From positions 73,948,676 to 74,012,675 of the forward strand of contig CM043969.1 of the NCBI GenBank assembly GCA_014529385.2: a stretch of 64,000 nucleotides of DNA. The letters are read 5' to 3'. The translations under genes and the position numbers were made by a program. Positions 33,190 to 43,489 of this stretch are shown here, one piece after another (the first letter of the stretch is position 1; each line of letters starts with the position of its first letter). This stretch comes from Adiantum capillus-veneris (Eukaryota; Streptophyta; Polypodiopsida; Polypodiales; Pteridaceae). Below the pieces are notes generated by a model that did no database searches, was not told the origin of the DNA, and worked only from the letters and a program-made list of their open reading frames with translations.

Positions 33190-33545
33190 TTGGATTGAAA
33201 AAACTTTGACTTGTGAGCCAAATTACAATGCCAATTTACTTTTAACAAGGGTCCAACAAGAATACTTGGAGCCTACTCCCAGTTCTATCACCATTTCTAG
33301 GTAGAGATTATCCAAATCATACTAATGCCCCCAAAGGCATTATTTTAGAACTATACTATACTAGGTCACTCATATTTGCAAATTTCCTAATTTTCTTTGG
33401 TAGGAAAGATGAGGTAGACAAAGTTCTTTATCATGTCCTCTTTCTTTTCTGCATTCTTTTCTACAATTGCTATTTCCAAATTTATTATTACACAAAGTGG
33501 AGATATTTGTCTTCTTTAATATTCCCATGTCATTTTTGTTAATAC
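33190..33545 (-). pseudogene. Decayed copy of the uORF in U2
   Basis: Between PBS and gag, as in U1, the minus strand reads LEIAIVEKNAEKKEDMIKNF then VYLIFPTKEN (about 33465-33385). This aligns with MEVAPLEKKETMLKHFFHLIFPKKG of the U1 uORF. A later piece, ELGVGSKYSC, resembles EKLGLGPKRYC. Stops and frameshifts abolish the frame. Its position shows that the extra ORF is a regular part of this family. Confidence 0.6.
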
Positions 33546-33606
33546 CTCACTCTCTTCCTACAAAAGTTCATACGGAAAGTCTTTTTTTGGCCAAGGATAG
33601 AAACTA

Positions 33607-33618
33607 TGTTGTGGTACC
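33607..33618 (-). other. Mutated primer-binding site of U2
   Basis: Reverse-complement TGGTACCACAAC sits two bases after the LTR end CCTCACA, exactly where U1 has TGGTATCAGAGC. Only the first five bases are kept. Confidence 0.6.
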
Positions 33619-33621
33619 ACT

Positions 33622-34095
33622 TGTGAGGACTATGTCAGGGACCGTTAGCTGTGTACCATCTTCAATGGATACACCAAAATCTTGGACATCCCTCTGGCTT
33701 GAGACTGACACCAAGACAGGACTCGTCCTGCTCTTCGATGTCAACTCAAGGGGGTGATAACATTCACTTTCTCTTAAATGGATCCCTTAGCCCCAAAACA
33801 TCTTTCCTTATTACTTCAAACTTTCCACTCGAAGTCATCAGGCTAACTATAAACTCAACCTTCCAGGGTCAATTGCTGGGTGTTCTCTAGTTCACCCTTG
33901 GCTCAAGGCCACTAACGCTTTTTTCTTGGTTTATGGCCGAGCACAACTGTTAGTGCATTCCCCTTAGATGAGTGTATTTAATAGCTACACAAACACCTCA
34001 TTCACAAGTTTGATTCCCGCTCCGTAGATCGGAATGCCCTTATCCCATTTTTGACTTAACTAAATGGAGAACATAAAATTGGGTTCAACTTTTTG
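33622..34095 (-). repeat. 3' part of the U2 5' LTR
   Basis: Its reverse complement matches U1 19530-19992, with landmarks 'aaaaagttgaacccaatttt', 'caattgaccctggaaggttg' and 'gagtcctgtcttggtgtc', ending CCTCACA. Homology stops near 34095. Confidence 0.85.
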
Positions 34096-34370
34096 GATGT
34101 TACTAGATCACTGGCGACGGACGTCTCCAACATTAGTTTTTGTTACTAACATAATGTCAATATGCAAGGAAGAAACTCTGGATGGGACACGGAGACTTAA
34201 TGAGAGTGTCAATCTCACCAAAGAGAACTTAGAGGACTATTCATACTACTAGAAAAGCAAATCAACCACTTCCTAGTAAAAAACTCAGGCTATGTCCAAT
34301 CTCACCGCTCTAGTTCATCACACCTTTTCAGCATCCAAATGAGTTCGAAATGCAACGCAACTTAAGGAGA
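34096..34370. other. Flank of element B, no gene recognised
   Basis: It lies between the U2 LTR fragment and the B insertion. Before B inserted, it was contiguous with 52926 onward. Confidence 0.5.
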
Positions 34371-34375
34371 AGTAT
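34371..34375. repeat. Target-site duplication of element B (left), AGTAT
   Basis: An identical AGTAT lies at 52921-52925 beyond the other LTR. Confidence 0.9.
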
Positions 34376-35955
34376 TGTAACATTAATGGCCTAGTAACTT
34401 GTGTGTAGTGGAAAATAGCATGAACATAGTGAGCATTTCATTACAATAGATTCCTAATGAGATTAACAAGAGTGTTTGGGTGGAGAGAAACAAAAAGCAT
34501 AACACCTAGTTAGATAGCATGAACAATACTTCAAAAGAGAGAGAAATTAAGCAATTGACAATAGTTGAGGACCGGATTTGCATGGAGCCGGTTCCCCCTC
34601 CAAAAGGCTTTGTATTATGGTTTCTCCCATCAAGAGAGACATTTTACAATACAATTTCTTGTGTTCCTTCAATACTAGCTAGTGCAATGAAGATGGAAAC
34701 TTCATGCACTATGCAAAACACATATCAAACACAACATCAATTCCCTCACGGTCTCAAACCCAAGACCTCACACACCTTCGAAGATGGTGAGAGCTAGCGG
34801 GGTATGAGAGTAGATTGAGAGGAAGGAGTATTCTTACGAGAAAGATATACATCTCCTCACATAATCACTCATATTAGCATAGCTTAGCTTAGTAATTAGC
34901 ATGGTACAGGAGATGAGCATGTATTGAAGCATGCTCTTGGTTGGATTTGCATCACAAAGCCAAAAGTTATTGGTGTAGTCCTTCCTTCTCACAAGCTTGG
35001 AGTAGGTGATAAGCTTTCCATTAAAACTTGAGAAGGAGAGAGAGTCTTCTTTAATTCACACATGAGATTGTGTGAGTGTGTGTGATAATGCCTTCCAAAA
35101 ATCAGCCCCCTCTCTCTCTTGGTCGACCCCTCCGGCTATTTGCTCTTGCTAGAATCCTATTGGACCTCCCTAGGCTTAGCCAATGGTAATTGAGCAGCAT
35201 AAGTGATAGCCTTCTGACGTGTGTCCCCCTTTCCCCTTTTGTGAGAGCTTTAGGTAATTATTTAATTCAAGTAAACTCTCATTGGACCCCTTTGCCTCCT
35301 GGCCAATAGGAATCAGGCAAGCCATTGGGCTGCTGAATGCTCATTGGTCCCCTTGGGAGACTGTCCAATAGTCTTCTAGAGAGCTTAATTCTTATTTTTC
35401 TTTTATTAAGTGTTTTTAAATTAATTAAACTAGATTTACTCTAGACTAATTCTCATTGATCCACCTCCAAGGCCATCCAATAGGAATTGGGTACACCTTG
35501 TGGGCATCTAGGCTAGGGAGCTGACATGTGTCCCTCATTCCCTTTGTGTAAAGGGAGCTTGTGTGTGTGTGTCTCTGAGTTTTTCTCTCATCCCCTACTT
35601 GCAAGGCTCGCCCCCTCCTATGTAGGGATTGACAGACTTTTTGTGACACACACTAAGCATCCAATTTCCCTAGTGTTTGGCCTTTGGACACAACCTTTGA
35701 ATTTTGGAACCTTAGCATTTTGGAAGTCTTAATGGGCTGAACCTTAGGTTCTTTTCAGCCCATTGTTTCACATTGCTCTTTTGTAGATGGCCCCCCCTTT
35801 GGATCCCTATTTTCCCTCCTTTGGATCCCTATTGTGGCCCGGTCTACTAGCTTAACCAATATTCTAGCTTTTTCTCCACTAGCACTTCCCCATATTAAAT
35901 GATCAGTTTAACATGAGAAAATCATTTAGGAGAATTAGATATTATTATTATGACA
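34376..35955 (-). repeat. 3' LTR of B (1580 bp)
   Basis: Pairs with 51340-52920. The minus-strand start is TGTCATAATAATAAT and the end ...ATGTTACA. Most differences from the other LTR are small indels; the largest is the poly-C tract present only in the 5' LTR. Confidence 0.95.
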
Positions 35956-35974
35956 TTACCTCTCTCTCGAAATC
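35956..35974 (-). other. Polypurine tract of B
   Basis: Reverse complement GATTTCGAGAGAGAGGTAA directly precedes the LTR start TG. Element C has the near-identical AAGAGAGAGGTAA in the same place, and D also ends GGTAA before TG. Confidence 0.85.
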
Positions 35975-36329
35975 ATAGTCGTCCTCGACTATGATAAAGC
36001 ATATTCATTAGTCCTTTTTCCTAGCGGGTAGAGGATCCCTATGTTACCCTACGACATCATTCCACAATGTTTGACTAGTCCATTTGGTGCTTCAGAGCGT
36101 GAGGCTACCGCAAGCATGTCTGCACATTAGTCCTATCAACTTCCATAGTAGAGTGACAAGCTCTACTTGGTGTTTGGGAGACGTCGTCTCCACAAACTTG
36201 ATCTAAGCATGCATACTAGTTTATTTTTGTGCACAATAAAGAAAAAGAGAGTCTTATAAGACAAAAATTTTGTTCATTTTTAACATTTGCTTACTCTTGG
36301 GAAGCATTGTAAGCATTGACAAGGTTTAA

Positions 36330-37680
36330 GTTATTGTTTTATTGTATGCCTTGCATCCATCTAGCATCTTCAAAAGGATAATTCTTAAACTTAAAAGATA
36401 TTGTCGGATAGTCTTACCGCCTCTTAGTACCTTGTCTTCATGTCAGAGGATGGACTCGGGCTGTAGCACCTCTTCTTGTTCCTCGATCTCCGGTGGGTCT
36501 TCAATAGTTGGTTCTTGAGGTGGCTCTCCTTTGTAAGGCTTTAGTAGGCTCACATGGAAAGCATTGTGTATGAGCCAATGGTTGGGCAACTTGAGTTGAT
36601 AGGCCATCTCATTGATTGGCCTAACAATCTGGAAGGACCATAGTACCTTTTTTGCTAACTTAGCATAGTATTTTTGGTGTCCCGTAGGATTCTTGCCCGT
36701 TGTGTGCCTTAATCGAGCCTTGGGAAATTTGAGTAAGACCCAATCATTTTCATTAAAGGCTTGGGCTCTTCTATGCTTGTCAGCAGCAACCTTTTGAATT
36801 TTCTGTGAGATAGAGATAGCATCCTTAATCTTTTGGAAAGATTCTTGTAGGTCTCGGCTATACTCATCTGCAGCAAAGATCTTCCCGTGTACCTTAAGTA
36901 GCAAGGGACTTTTTGATCTTCCCTCAATTACCTCAAAAGGTGCTTTTCCCGTGGAAGTATGTACACTGTTATTGTAGGCATACTCCACTAAGGGTAAGTA
37001 CTTCTCCCATTGGGATCTTTGATCTACTTCCGTTACATAGGCGTTTAGTAGATCGAGAATTGTTAGGTTAGCTATTTCACTTTGGCCATCTGTTTGCAGG
37101 TGATAGGCCAAAGAGAAGTTTAGCCTTGTTCCTAAATTCTCAAAGAGACCCTTCCAGAAATTACTGGTCATTCTAGGATCTCTATCTGACACTATGGACA
37201 TTGGCAAGCCATGGTACTTGAAGATTTGAGAAATGAAGAGGGTTGCCATTTGATGGGCTTTGATAGTCTTTTTGACAGGCATAAAATGAGCTTGTTTACT
37301 AAACCTGTCTACTATTGTCCATATTCCCGTATTCCCATGGATAGACTTAGGCAATCCAAAGATAAAATCCATGGATATGCTCTCCCATGGTGAATTAGGG
37401 ATTGGAAAAGGTTGAAGAAATCCAAGTTGCTTCCCTCTATCAAACTTCGTCTTTTGGCATACCAAACATTTAGAAACATACTCTTGTATTTTTGCTTTCA
37501 TGGTAGGCCAATAGAAATATGTTTCAATGCCCTTTAGGGTAGACTGAATCTCTCTACGTCCTGCATAAGGAGGAGCATGAGATTCATACATTACTTTCTC
37601 ACGTAGTGAGCTAGTAACGCATAGTCTATTGCCATAGAGAAGATAACCATCTTATAAAGTAAATGGTTCCTCTTTATTCC
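36330..37680 (-). pseudogene. Integrase and chromodomain remnant of B
   Basis: An open frame from 37591 to 36443 (382 codons). It has the zinc-region end ETYFYWPTMKAKIQEYVSKCLVCQKTK and the core with first Asp in SMDFIFGLPKS, second Asp in IVSDRDPRMTSNFW and Glu in QTDGQSEIANL, so all three catalytic residues are present. The C-terminal part ends NHWLIHNAFHVSLLKPY...EVLQPESIL and a stop. The chromodomain follows out of frame (about 36440-36340: HEDKVLRGGKTIRQYL, FKNYPFEDARWMQG). The H of the zinc region is partly lost (YAGRREIQ where C has YAGHRGIQ). Confidence 0.9.
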
Positions 37681-38303
37681 CTATGCAAGGGCTAAAATCA
37701 CATCTCTAAAATTAGGATCAATACCATACTCACCTATCATAGAAGATAGATCATTGTGAGTTGCTATGGAAACCGCATTCACTCTCGGCCGTCTTGAGAG
37801 TGCATCGGCTACTTGATTATGCTTGTTGCCAGCAATATGAAAATGAAATTGCGAAAGAAAGTTTGCCCACCTCATTTGTTTGTCGGAGAGCTTGGTCTAC
37901 GTCATGAAGTACTTAAGACTTTGGTGATTCGTTTGCAATATGAAAGGAGTCCCCAATAAATAGTGCTTCCATGAGTCTAAGGCATGTAGAACTGTAAGGA
38001 GCTCCTTTTCATATATGCCTAGAGCTTTCTCAACAGGGTCGAGCCTTCGACTTTCATAGCCTATGGCGTGTCCTTCTTGAAGCAAAACAGCTCCAAGGCA
38101 ATCACCACAAGCATCACATTGGACCTCAAATGGCTTTGAGAGATCCGGTAGTGTAAGCACAGGTTGAGAGATAAGCTTTTCAAAAGCGTTTTTCTCCTTG
38201 GCAGACCATGTGTACGTAACGTTTTTCTTTGTTAGGTCATGTAATGGTCCTTCTATTAGTGAGAACTTTTCTATGAAGCATCTATAGTATGCGCACACAC
38301 CTT
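37681..38303 (-). pseudogene. End of RT connection and RNase H of B
   Basis: From about 38303 the minus strand reads CAYYRCFIEKFSLIEGPLHDLTKKNVTYTWSAKE, then RNase H FEVQCDACGDCLGAVLLQEGHAIGYESRRLDPVEKALGIYEKELL (about 38130-37990) and HYLLGTPFILQTNHQSLKYFMT. A second frame (37875-37681) has the RNase H-integrase linker NQVADALSRRPRVNAVS. The first catalytic Asp is in the DACGD motif, the form shared with C. Confidence 0.9.
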
Positions 38304-39107
38304 GTGCGCCTGGGGACATAGTGTGCCAACATAGAGCATAGAAGGGTTTCTTATTGGCATAAACAACATCTTGTGGCCCTAAGACAACCTGCAGCCTTAG
38401 GGACATAGGGTGGCACATAAATAAAGTCCCATATGGCTTTGAAGGACTGGACCTCTTTATACGTTGGGACCAGCTAACAATCCTAACCCTATGGCCTTGA
38501 GGTCATAAAGAGACATATTAAAGTCATAGACATGTCTACAAAGAGCACCATATGGCCTTAAGGCCATAGGTGCAATAGATGGCATCTCATAGTCTTATAG
38601 CCATAGGATACTATATAGTATTGTTTTGACTTTTTAAGTGTGAAATATTAGTTTGAATGTTGTTTAAATTATCATGTATTTAAAACTTGATAGCATGCTA
38701 CAAAACCATGACCAAGTATTTTGTTATACATGGATTAAGGTCACCAAAATATGACAAGAGTGTTTAATAGTATTTGCCTTTACATATAATCTTTTTTAAT
38801 TGTTGTAATCAATCTATATGCTACTTTAAAATCATATCAATTGGTTTTTTCGACACCTCATTTTTTGAGAAGCTACTTCTAGAAGCATTTGTTGAATTTT
38901 GAAAAGCACTGATGTCGTATCCAAAAACTATATTGGAGGTTTATTCTTAAATTTTATAGTAGAGAAATTAAAATAGACTCATACAATCATGATAATTTAT
39001 CTAAATTAAAGGCAACTAGAGCTTAGAAATCATTAAATAACACAATCCTAGCATACACATTTAGAATTTGGGAAACGGGATTTTCCCAAATTATCTAAAA
39101 TGGTGTT
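38304..39107. mobile_element. Unidentified insertion of about 0.8 kb in RT of B
   Basis: Comparison with C shows B pol interrupted between the RT end (..PRNLHE, about 39108) and CAYYR (about 38303); some 16 nt of pol are missing at the junction. The insert is AT-rich and noncoding. It contains repeated 'catatggccttaaggccata'-like palindromes (38540-38600) and an inverted repeat 'aatttgggaaacgggatttt' / 'cccaaatt' near its right end (39064-39094). The ends share only ACACC as inverted termini and no clear TSD was seen, so the class is unresolved. Confidence 0.6.
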
Positions 39108-39969
39108 TCATGAAGATTCCTTGGTTTAAGCCATCCTTTTATTACCTCTAATTTTGATGGATCCATTTGGATGCCATCTTGAGAGATAATGTGACCTAAA
39201 TACTGAATCTCTTGCAAAAAAAATTCACTTTTCTTTCGATTAACATAAAGTCTATTCTCTCTTAGAACTTGAAATATTACCTGGAGGTGTCGCTTGTGTT
39301 CGTCTAATGAATTAGAGTAGATGATGATATCATCAAAGAACACTCCAGTAAAGGTTCGGTGAGGCCTAAATAGCTTCTCCATCAAGCGGTTGAATGTGGC
39401 TGGTGCATTGGTCAAGCCAAAAGGCATGACACGTATTCATAAAGACCAAATGTAGTGCAAAATGCGGTCTTTACAATGTCTTGATCAACTATCCTTATTT
39501 GATGATAGCACTTTTTTGGTCAATCCTACTGAAGTAGATGGAGCCTTGTAGCTTATCAAATAGGTCTTCTACCCATGGAACGGGAAACCTAGGTCTTCTA
39601 CCCATGGAACGGGAAACCTATTTTTGATAGTGATCCTATTTAGTGCTCTATAGTCGACACGCATACGATATGTGCCGTCTTTCTTTTTCACTAGTAACAT
39701 AGGAGAACAAAATGGAGATGAGCTAGGCCTAACCATGCCCTTCTCAACTAACTCATGCACTTGCTACATAATCTCCTCTTGTTGAGCTTTAGAAACTCTA
39801 TAAGGAGGTTTGTTAGGCGGTGAACTTCCTGGAAGAAGTTCAGTTGCATGGTCATCATTGCCTTGTTTAGGAGGTAGCTCACAAGGGATATCGTCAATAA
39901 AGACATCTTGAAACCCCTTGAGAAAATTGGATAACTCTAATTCCTTTTGATTGTGTATATTTTCTTTTG
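39108..39969 (-). pseudogene. RT of B
   Basis: Pieces in different frames: MHELVEKGMVRPSSSPFCSPMLLVKKKDGTYRM then RVDYRALNRITIKNRFPVP (39760-39590), then MPFGLTNAPATFNRLMEK, VFFDDIIIYSNSLDEHKRH and the thumb SEFFLQEIQYLGHIISQDGI (39427-39110). The FFDD catalytic box is intact. A 30-bp tandem duplication (39563-39622) breaks the frame between the first two RT blocks. Confidence 0.9.
39563..39622. repeat. 30-bp tandem duplication in B RT
   Basis: 'aggtcttctacccatggaac' plus 'gggaaacct' occurs twice head to tail. C has it once, so it is a private, recent event in B. Confidence 0.9.
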
Positions 39970-41325
39970 CTAAAAAACATTAGGTTCATTTTGAGAATCT
40001 TTAACAAAAATCATGTACACGGAAATAGAGCTCTTTATTGACTTGTTGAAAGCTTGTGTATGTACAATGGGTATAGTGTTACCCATTTCCTTAGCATCTA
40101 TATACATATCTTTTTCCCTGAACTTAAAGGATATTCTCCTTTCAGGGAATTTAACATTGGCAGCCATGCAATCAAACCATGGTGCCCCTAGGATTACATC
40201 CTCATGCTTGAGAGGAGAGATAAAGAAGTCCTCTTTGTCCACATAGCTTTGGACATGGAGACTCAATTTCTCGATTAAGGGAGTGACTGAAGATTCTTGC
40301 CCCTTGAAAGCACCGTCTGCGGGTAGGACATCTCCCATCTTGTAGGCTTGTATGCCTAGCTTGGTGGCCAACTCTATATATATAAAATTGTGAGTAGAAC
40401 CAGGGTCAAAGAGAATAAAAGCATCATGTTCTCTTACCTTTCCCCAAGCATGGCATAGAGGAGATCCTTTGTGGTGAGTTTCCTCCTCTACAGTGATTTC
40501 GACCAAGGTAGCTCTAGGAGGATCATGGCGGTTGATCTTTTGGGGACAAGTGCGGTACGCATGCCCTTGTTTGCCGCACTTGAAACATTGGTTATCCTTG
40601 CGATAATGCTCAAGCTCTTCCGGAGAGAGTTTATTTTTTCCTTTATAAACTCCCTTCTCTTTAGCTTTGTTGGAGTTGCCCTTAGGAGATTTTTGGACAT
40701 TGTCCTTCCCGTTAGGCTCATTGGAACCCTTGTTTTCAGGGGGCTTAGAATTCCTCTTAGCCCCTGTTTGGAAATTGATTCGAGAGGCCACCATAGTATG
40801 ATATATTACTTCCGATTTGGTGCGTGGCCTTTGGGAGTTGACATACTCCGCCATTTCTTTGATTAAGCCCGCACAAAATTGCTGCTTTTTCTCTCCAAAA
40901 TCGAACTTTTTGAAGGCAGTGGCTTTGAGTTGTAGGTCCCAAAACTTGTCTACATATTTGTGGATGGATTCATAGGGAGAGAGCTTCAAGCTTCGCCATT
41001 CGGTGAGTACTTTGTCTTTGGCATCGGTGGCCAAAAACTGCTTCATAATGCAAGCTCTTAAATCTTTCCATGTTTGTGGAGCTTCACCGTTGGCCTGTAG
41101 GCTAGACCACCATTGTCTGGTGGAATTTTGAAAGTGCATAGCTACATGGCATAGCTTAGACGACTCCATGAAGCCCTCATCTCCGAACGCCACATCAAAT
41201 TGTTGGATAAAGGCCAAGACTTTGTCCGAAGCACCAAAAGTGCCATTGTAGGTAAGGAAAGAGATGCTCTTCCCTCCCTCTTTGAACTTCTTGAGCTTGG
41301 ATGACCCCTTCCACGCAGCATAGGA
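39970..41325 (-). pseudogene. gag (C-terminal two thirds) and protease of B
   Basis: Open over about 450 codons from the C insertion point. It has LKKFKEGGKSISFLTYNGTFGASDKVLAFIQQF, WWSSLQANGEAPQTWKDLRACIMKQF, a basic linker, the zinc knuckle C-FK-C-GKQG-H-AYRT-C (about 40595-40550), and a protease-like domain with AFILFDPGSTHNFIYIELATKLGI and HEDVILGAPWFDCMAANV. The catalytic triplet is D-P-G rather than the usual D-T/S-G. C has the same triplet, so it is a family trait. The frame ends at 39970, before RT. Confidence 0.9.
41321..41325. repeat. Target-site duplication of element C (left), TAGGA
   Basis: An identical TAGGA lies at 50209-50213. Together they restore one copy in the B gag. Confidence 0.95.
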
Positions 41326-41589
41326 TGTCATAAAATCTAATATCTAACCAACCCAAATGATTTTCTCATATTAAATTGATCACTTAATGTGGGAGAATAA
41401 ACGGGAACAAGTGTTAAGATATAGATATGTGCTTATAGATCTATCTCAACACGGGGCCAATAGTAAAGGGGCCCAAATGGGAGATGGTCTATCAAGAGCA
41501 AGGCTAACCAATGGAGCATAAGACCTTAGGGTTAGCTTCATTGAAGACCTCCAATAATGTGTGTAAAAGTCCTTTGACCTTAGGTAAGC

Positions 41590-41800
41590 TAGGGCTGAGC
41601 TTGAGGTGGGAACCCGGCCCAAGCTCGAGGTGTTTGTCCTGCAGGCTTGAGGTGCTTGTCGTGCTTGAGGTGTTTGTCCTGCTTGAGGTGCTTGATTAAG
41701 GTGCTTGAGGTGCTTGACTTACTCCATGCTTGAGGTGCTTGACTTGCCGCTTGATTAAGGTGCTTGAGGTGCCTTGACATGCTTGCCTGAGATGCTTGTG
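41590..41800. repeat. GCTTGAGGTGCTTG minisatellite in C 5' LTR
   Basis: Variants of 'gcttgaggtgcttg' recur about ten times, with 'ttgattaagg' and 'ttgtcctgc' spacers. The equivalent array in the 3' LTR (48893-49085) differs in unit composition. Confidence 0.85.
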
Positions 41801-41990
41801 GGAATACCCCCTAGTCCAAGTGCTTTGTCATGCTTGATGACTAAGGTGCTTGAGATCCTAAAGTCAAAATCATCCCTACAAGAGGGGGGGCGAGCCCTTT
41901 TCCTAGGGATTAGAGAGAGAACGCACACTCACACTCACAAGGGAAGCCCCAGCTTGAAGAGGCAGCAAGGACACATGTCAGGTCCCTACC

Positions 41991-42328
41991 CATGTTACCT
42001 TCATGTGTTGCTTGAAGCCTATTGGCTAGGCTTCAAAGGGGTCCAATGATAAATTACTTGAATTATCTAATTGTTTTTGCATTTATCAAGTCCTCTCTCT
42101 CAAAGGGGAAAGGGGGACACTTGTCCCAAGGCTATCCCTGTTGCTTGTAATAGGCTCTGCATGTTACCTTCATGTGTTGCTTGAAGCCTATTGGCTAGGC
42201 TTCAAAGGGGTCCAATGATAAATTACTTGAATTATCTAATTGTTTTTGCATTTATCAAGTCCTCTCTCTCAAAGGGGAAAGGGGGACACTTGTCCCAAGG
42301 CTATCCCCTGTTGCTTGAGCTACAAGGG
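41991..42328. repeat. 169-bp tandem duplication private to the 5' LTR of C
   Basis: The segment beginning 'catgttaccttcatgtgttg' at 41991 restarts at 42160 with essentially the same sequence. The 3' LTR has one copy. Confidence 0.95.
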
Positions 42329-43076
42329 GGGGTCGACCCAAGCAAGCTAGGGGGGTGCTTAGGGGGTATACTCACCCACACACACTCACAAGCACTCTCA
42401 TTGTGTACTATGCAAAGTGCAAGAGCTCCCTCTCCTTCTCCAAGCAAGTAGAGGTTGAGAGCCTACACCAACACTCTTGGCTATGGAGTGCAAATCCAAC
42501 CAAGAGCCATGCTTCAATGCTTAAGCTTGCCATCTTCTTCTTCTTCATTACTATGCTATTATGTATGCTAGCAACAAGAGTATGATAAGTGAGGAACTAA
42601 TTCTTTCTCCTACGAAATGTTTCTTCTTCCTCTTCCCTACCCTCATTCCCTGCTAGCTCTCTCCACCTTCGAAGGTGTTTGAGGTCTTGGGACTGAGGCT
42701 TGGTATAGTTAAAGCTTTCTTCAAGTTTAGGTTATGCTATGATGGTGATGCATGAAGCTTTCCATCTTCATTGCTTCACCTAGGTCACAAGGAACACAAA
42801 GAATGTATTGTAACAAGTCTCTCTTTATGGGAGAAATCATAATACAAATGCCTATTGGAGGGGGGACCGGCTCCACATAAATCCGGTCCTCAACTATTGT
42901 CATGTTCTCTAAATTCTCTCTCTTGCAAAAGTATTGTCTATGCCAAGTTAACTAATTGCTATGATTATGTTACTATCTTCAATTATGTCTACCCGCTATG
43001 CTCACAAAATCATTTCTTGAAAGTACTCTCATTAAATTCCGCTATTCTCAAATTGAATAGGCAAATTCCATTACAT

Positions 43077-43088
43077 TGGTATCAGAGC
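43077..43088 (+). other. Primer-binding site of C (initiator Met tRNA)
   Basis: TGGTATCAGAGC, one base after the LTR end. Confidence 0.97.
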
Positions 43089-43489
43089 ATTTGGTTTCTC
43101 TTTTCTTGCTTAAGAAGAGAGGTCCTTAAGTAGCCTATAAATGGTTGATGTTGTTAATTATAATAGATTAAGTGGAAATGGGATCTAATATCGGTTTTGT
43201 TAAGCCCACTATGTGGGGGATGGTGCACACCTCGGGAGCTTTGGACTTAATAATGGAGTCTTTTTAGACTTGCCTACGGCTTTACCATTATTGAGCCATA
43301 AGAAGTCCGAAAGGAGCTAGCCCTTGGCAACTCTGCTATGTTAGACCTACTCCTCTACTCTCTATAATTAACCACTTTGAGCCGTGGGTGTAGATACTTA
43401 AGAGCCGATTTTCAAAGGCTAAGAGGAGTGGCAACTAAGGTTTTGTATTGCCAAAGCATACACTAAGTATAAACATAAATTTTGTTAAC

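Larger units (their letters stand above)
31575..34095 (-). mobile_element. Deletion derivative U2 of the U1 family
   Basis: On the minus strand: the LTR 3' part (34095-33622), a mutated PBS, a decayed uORF copy (33545-33190), gag (about 32935-31800), the first residues of protease, and then directly the C-terminal chromodomain of pol. Protease core, RT, RNase H and most of integrase are missing by one internal deletion. The 5' end of the LTR and the whole 3' LTR are not visible. Confidence 0.8.
41326..43075 (+). repeat. 5' LTR of C (1750 bp)
   Basis: TGTCATAAAATC...CCATTACA. It is longer than the 3' LTR (1588 bp) mainly because of a 169-bp tandem duplication (41991-42328) and an extra segment of about 30 bp near 41915-41945. 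It lacks about 60 bp present in the 3' LTR near 49395-49455. It also holds a short-unit array of GCTTGAGGTGCTTG-like repeats (41590-41800). Apart from these indels the LTRs are nearly identical, so insertion is recent. Confidence 0.97.

Noticed and set aside
41326-43075. Repeat arrays in the C LTR considered as a CRISPR-like array
   Set aside because: Units are short, degenerate and contiguous, without unique spacers of fixed length, inside a plant LTR.
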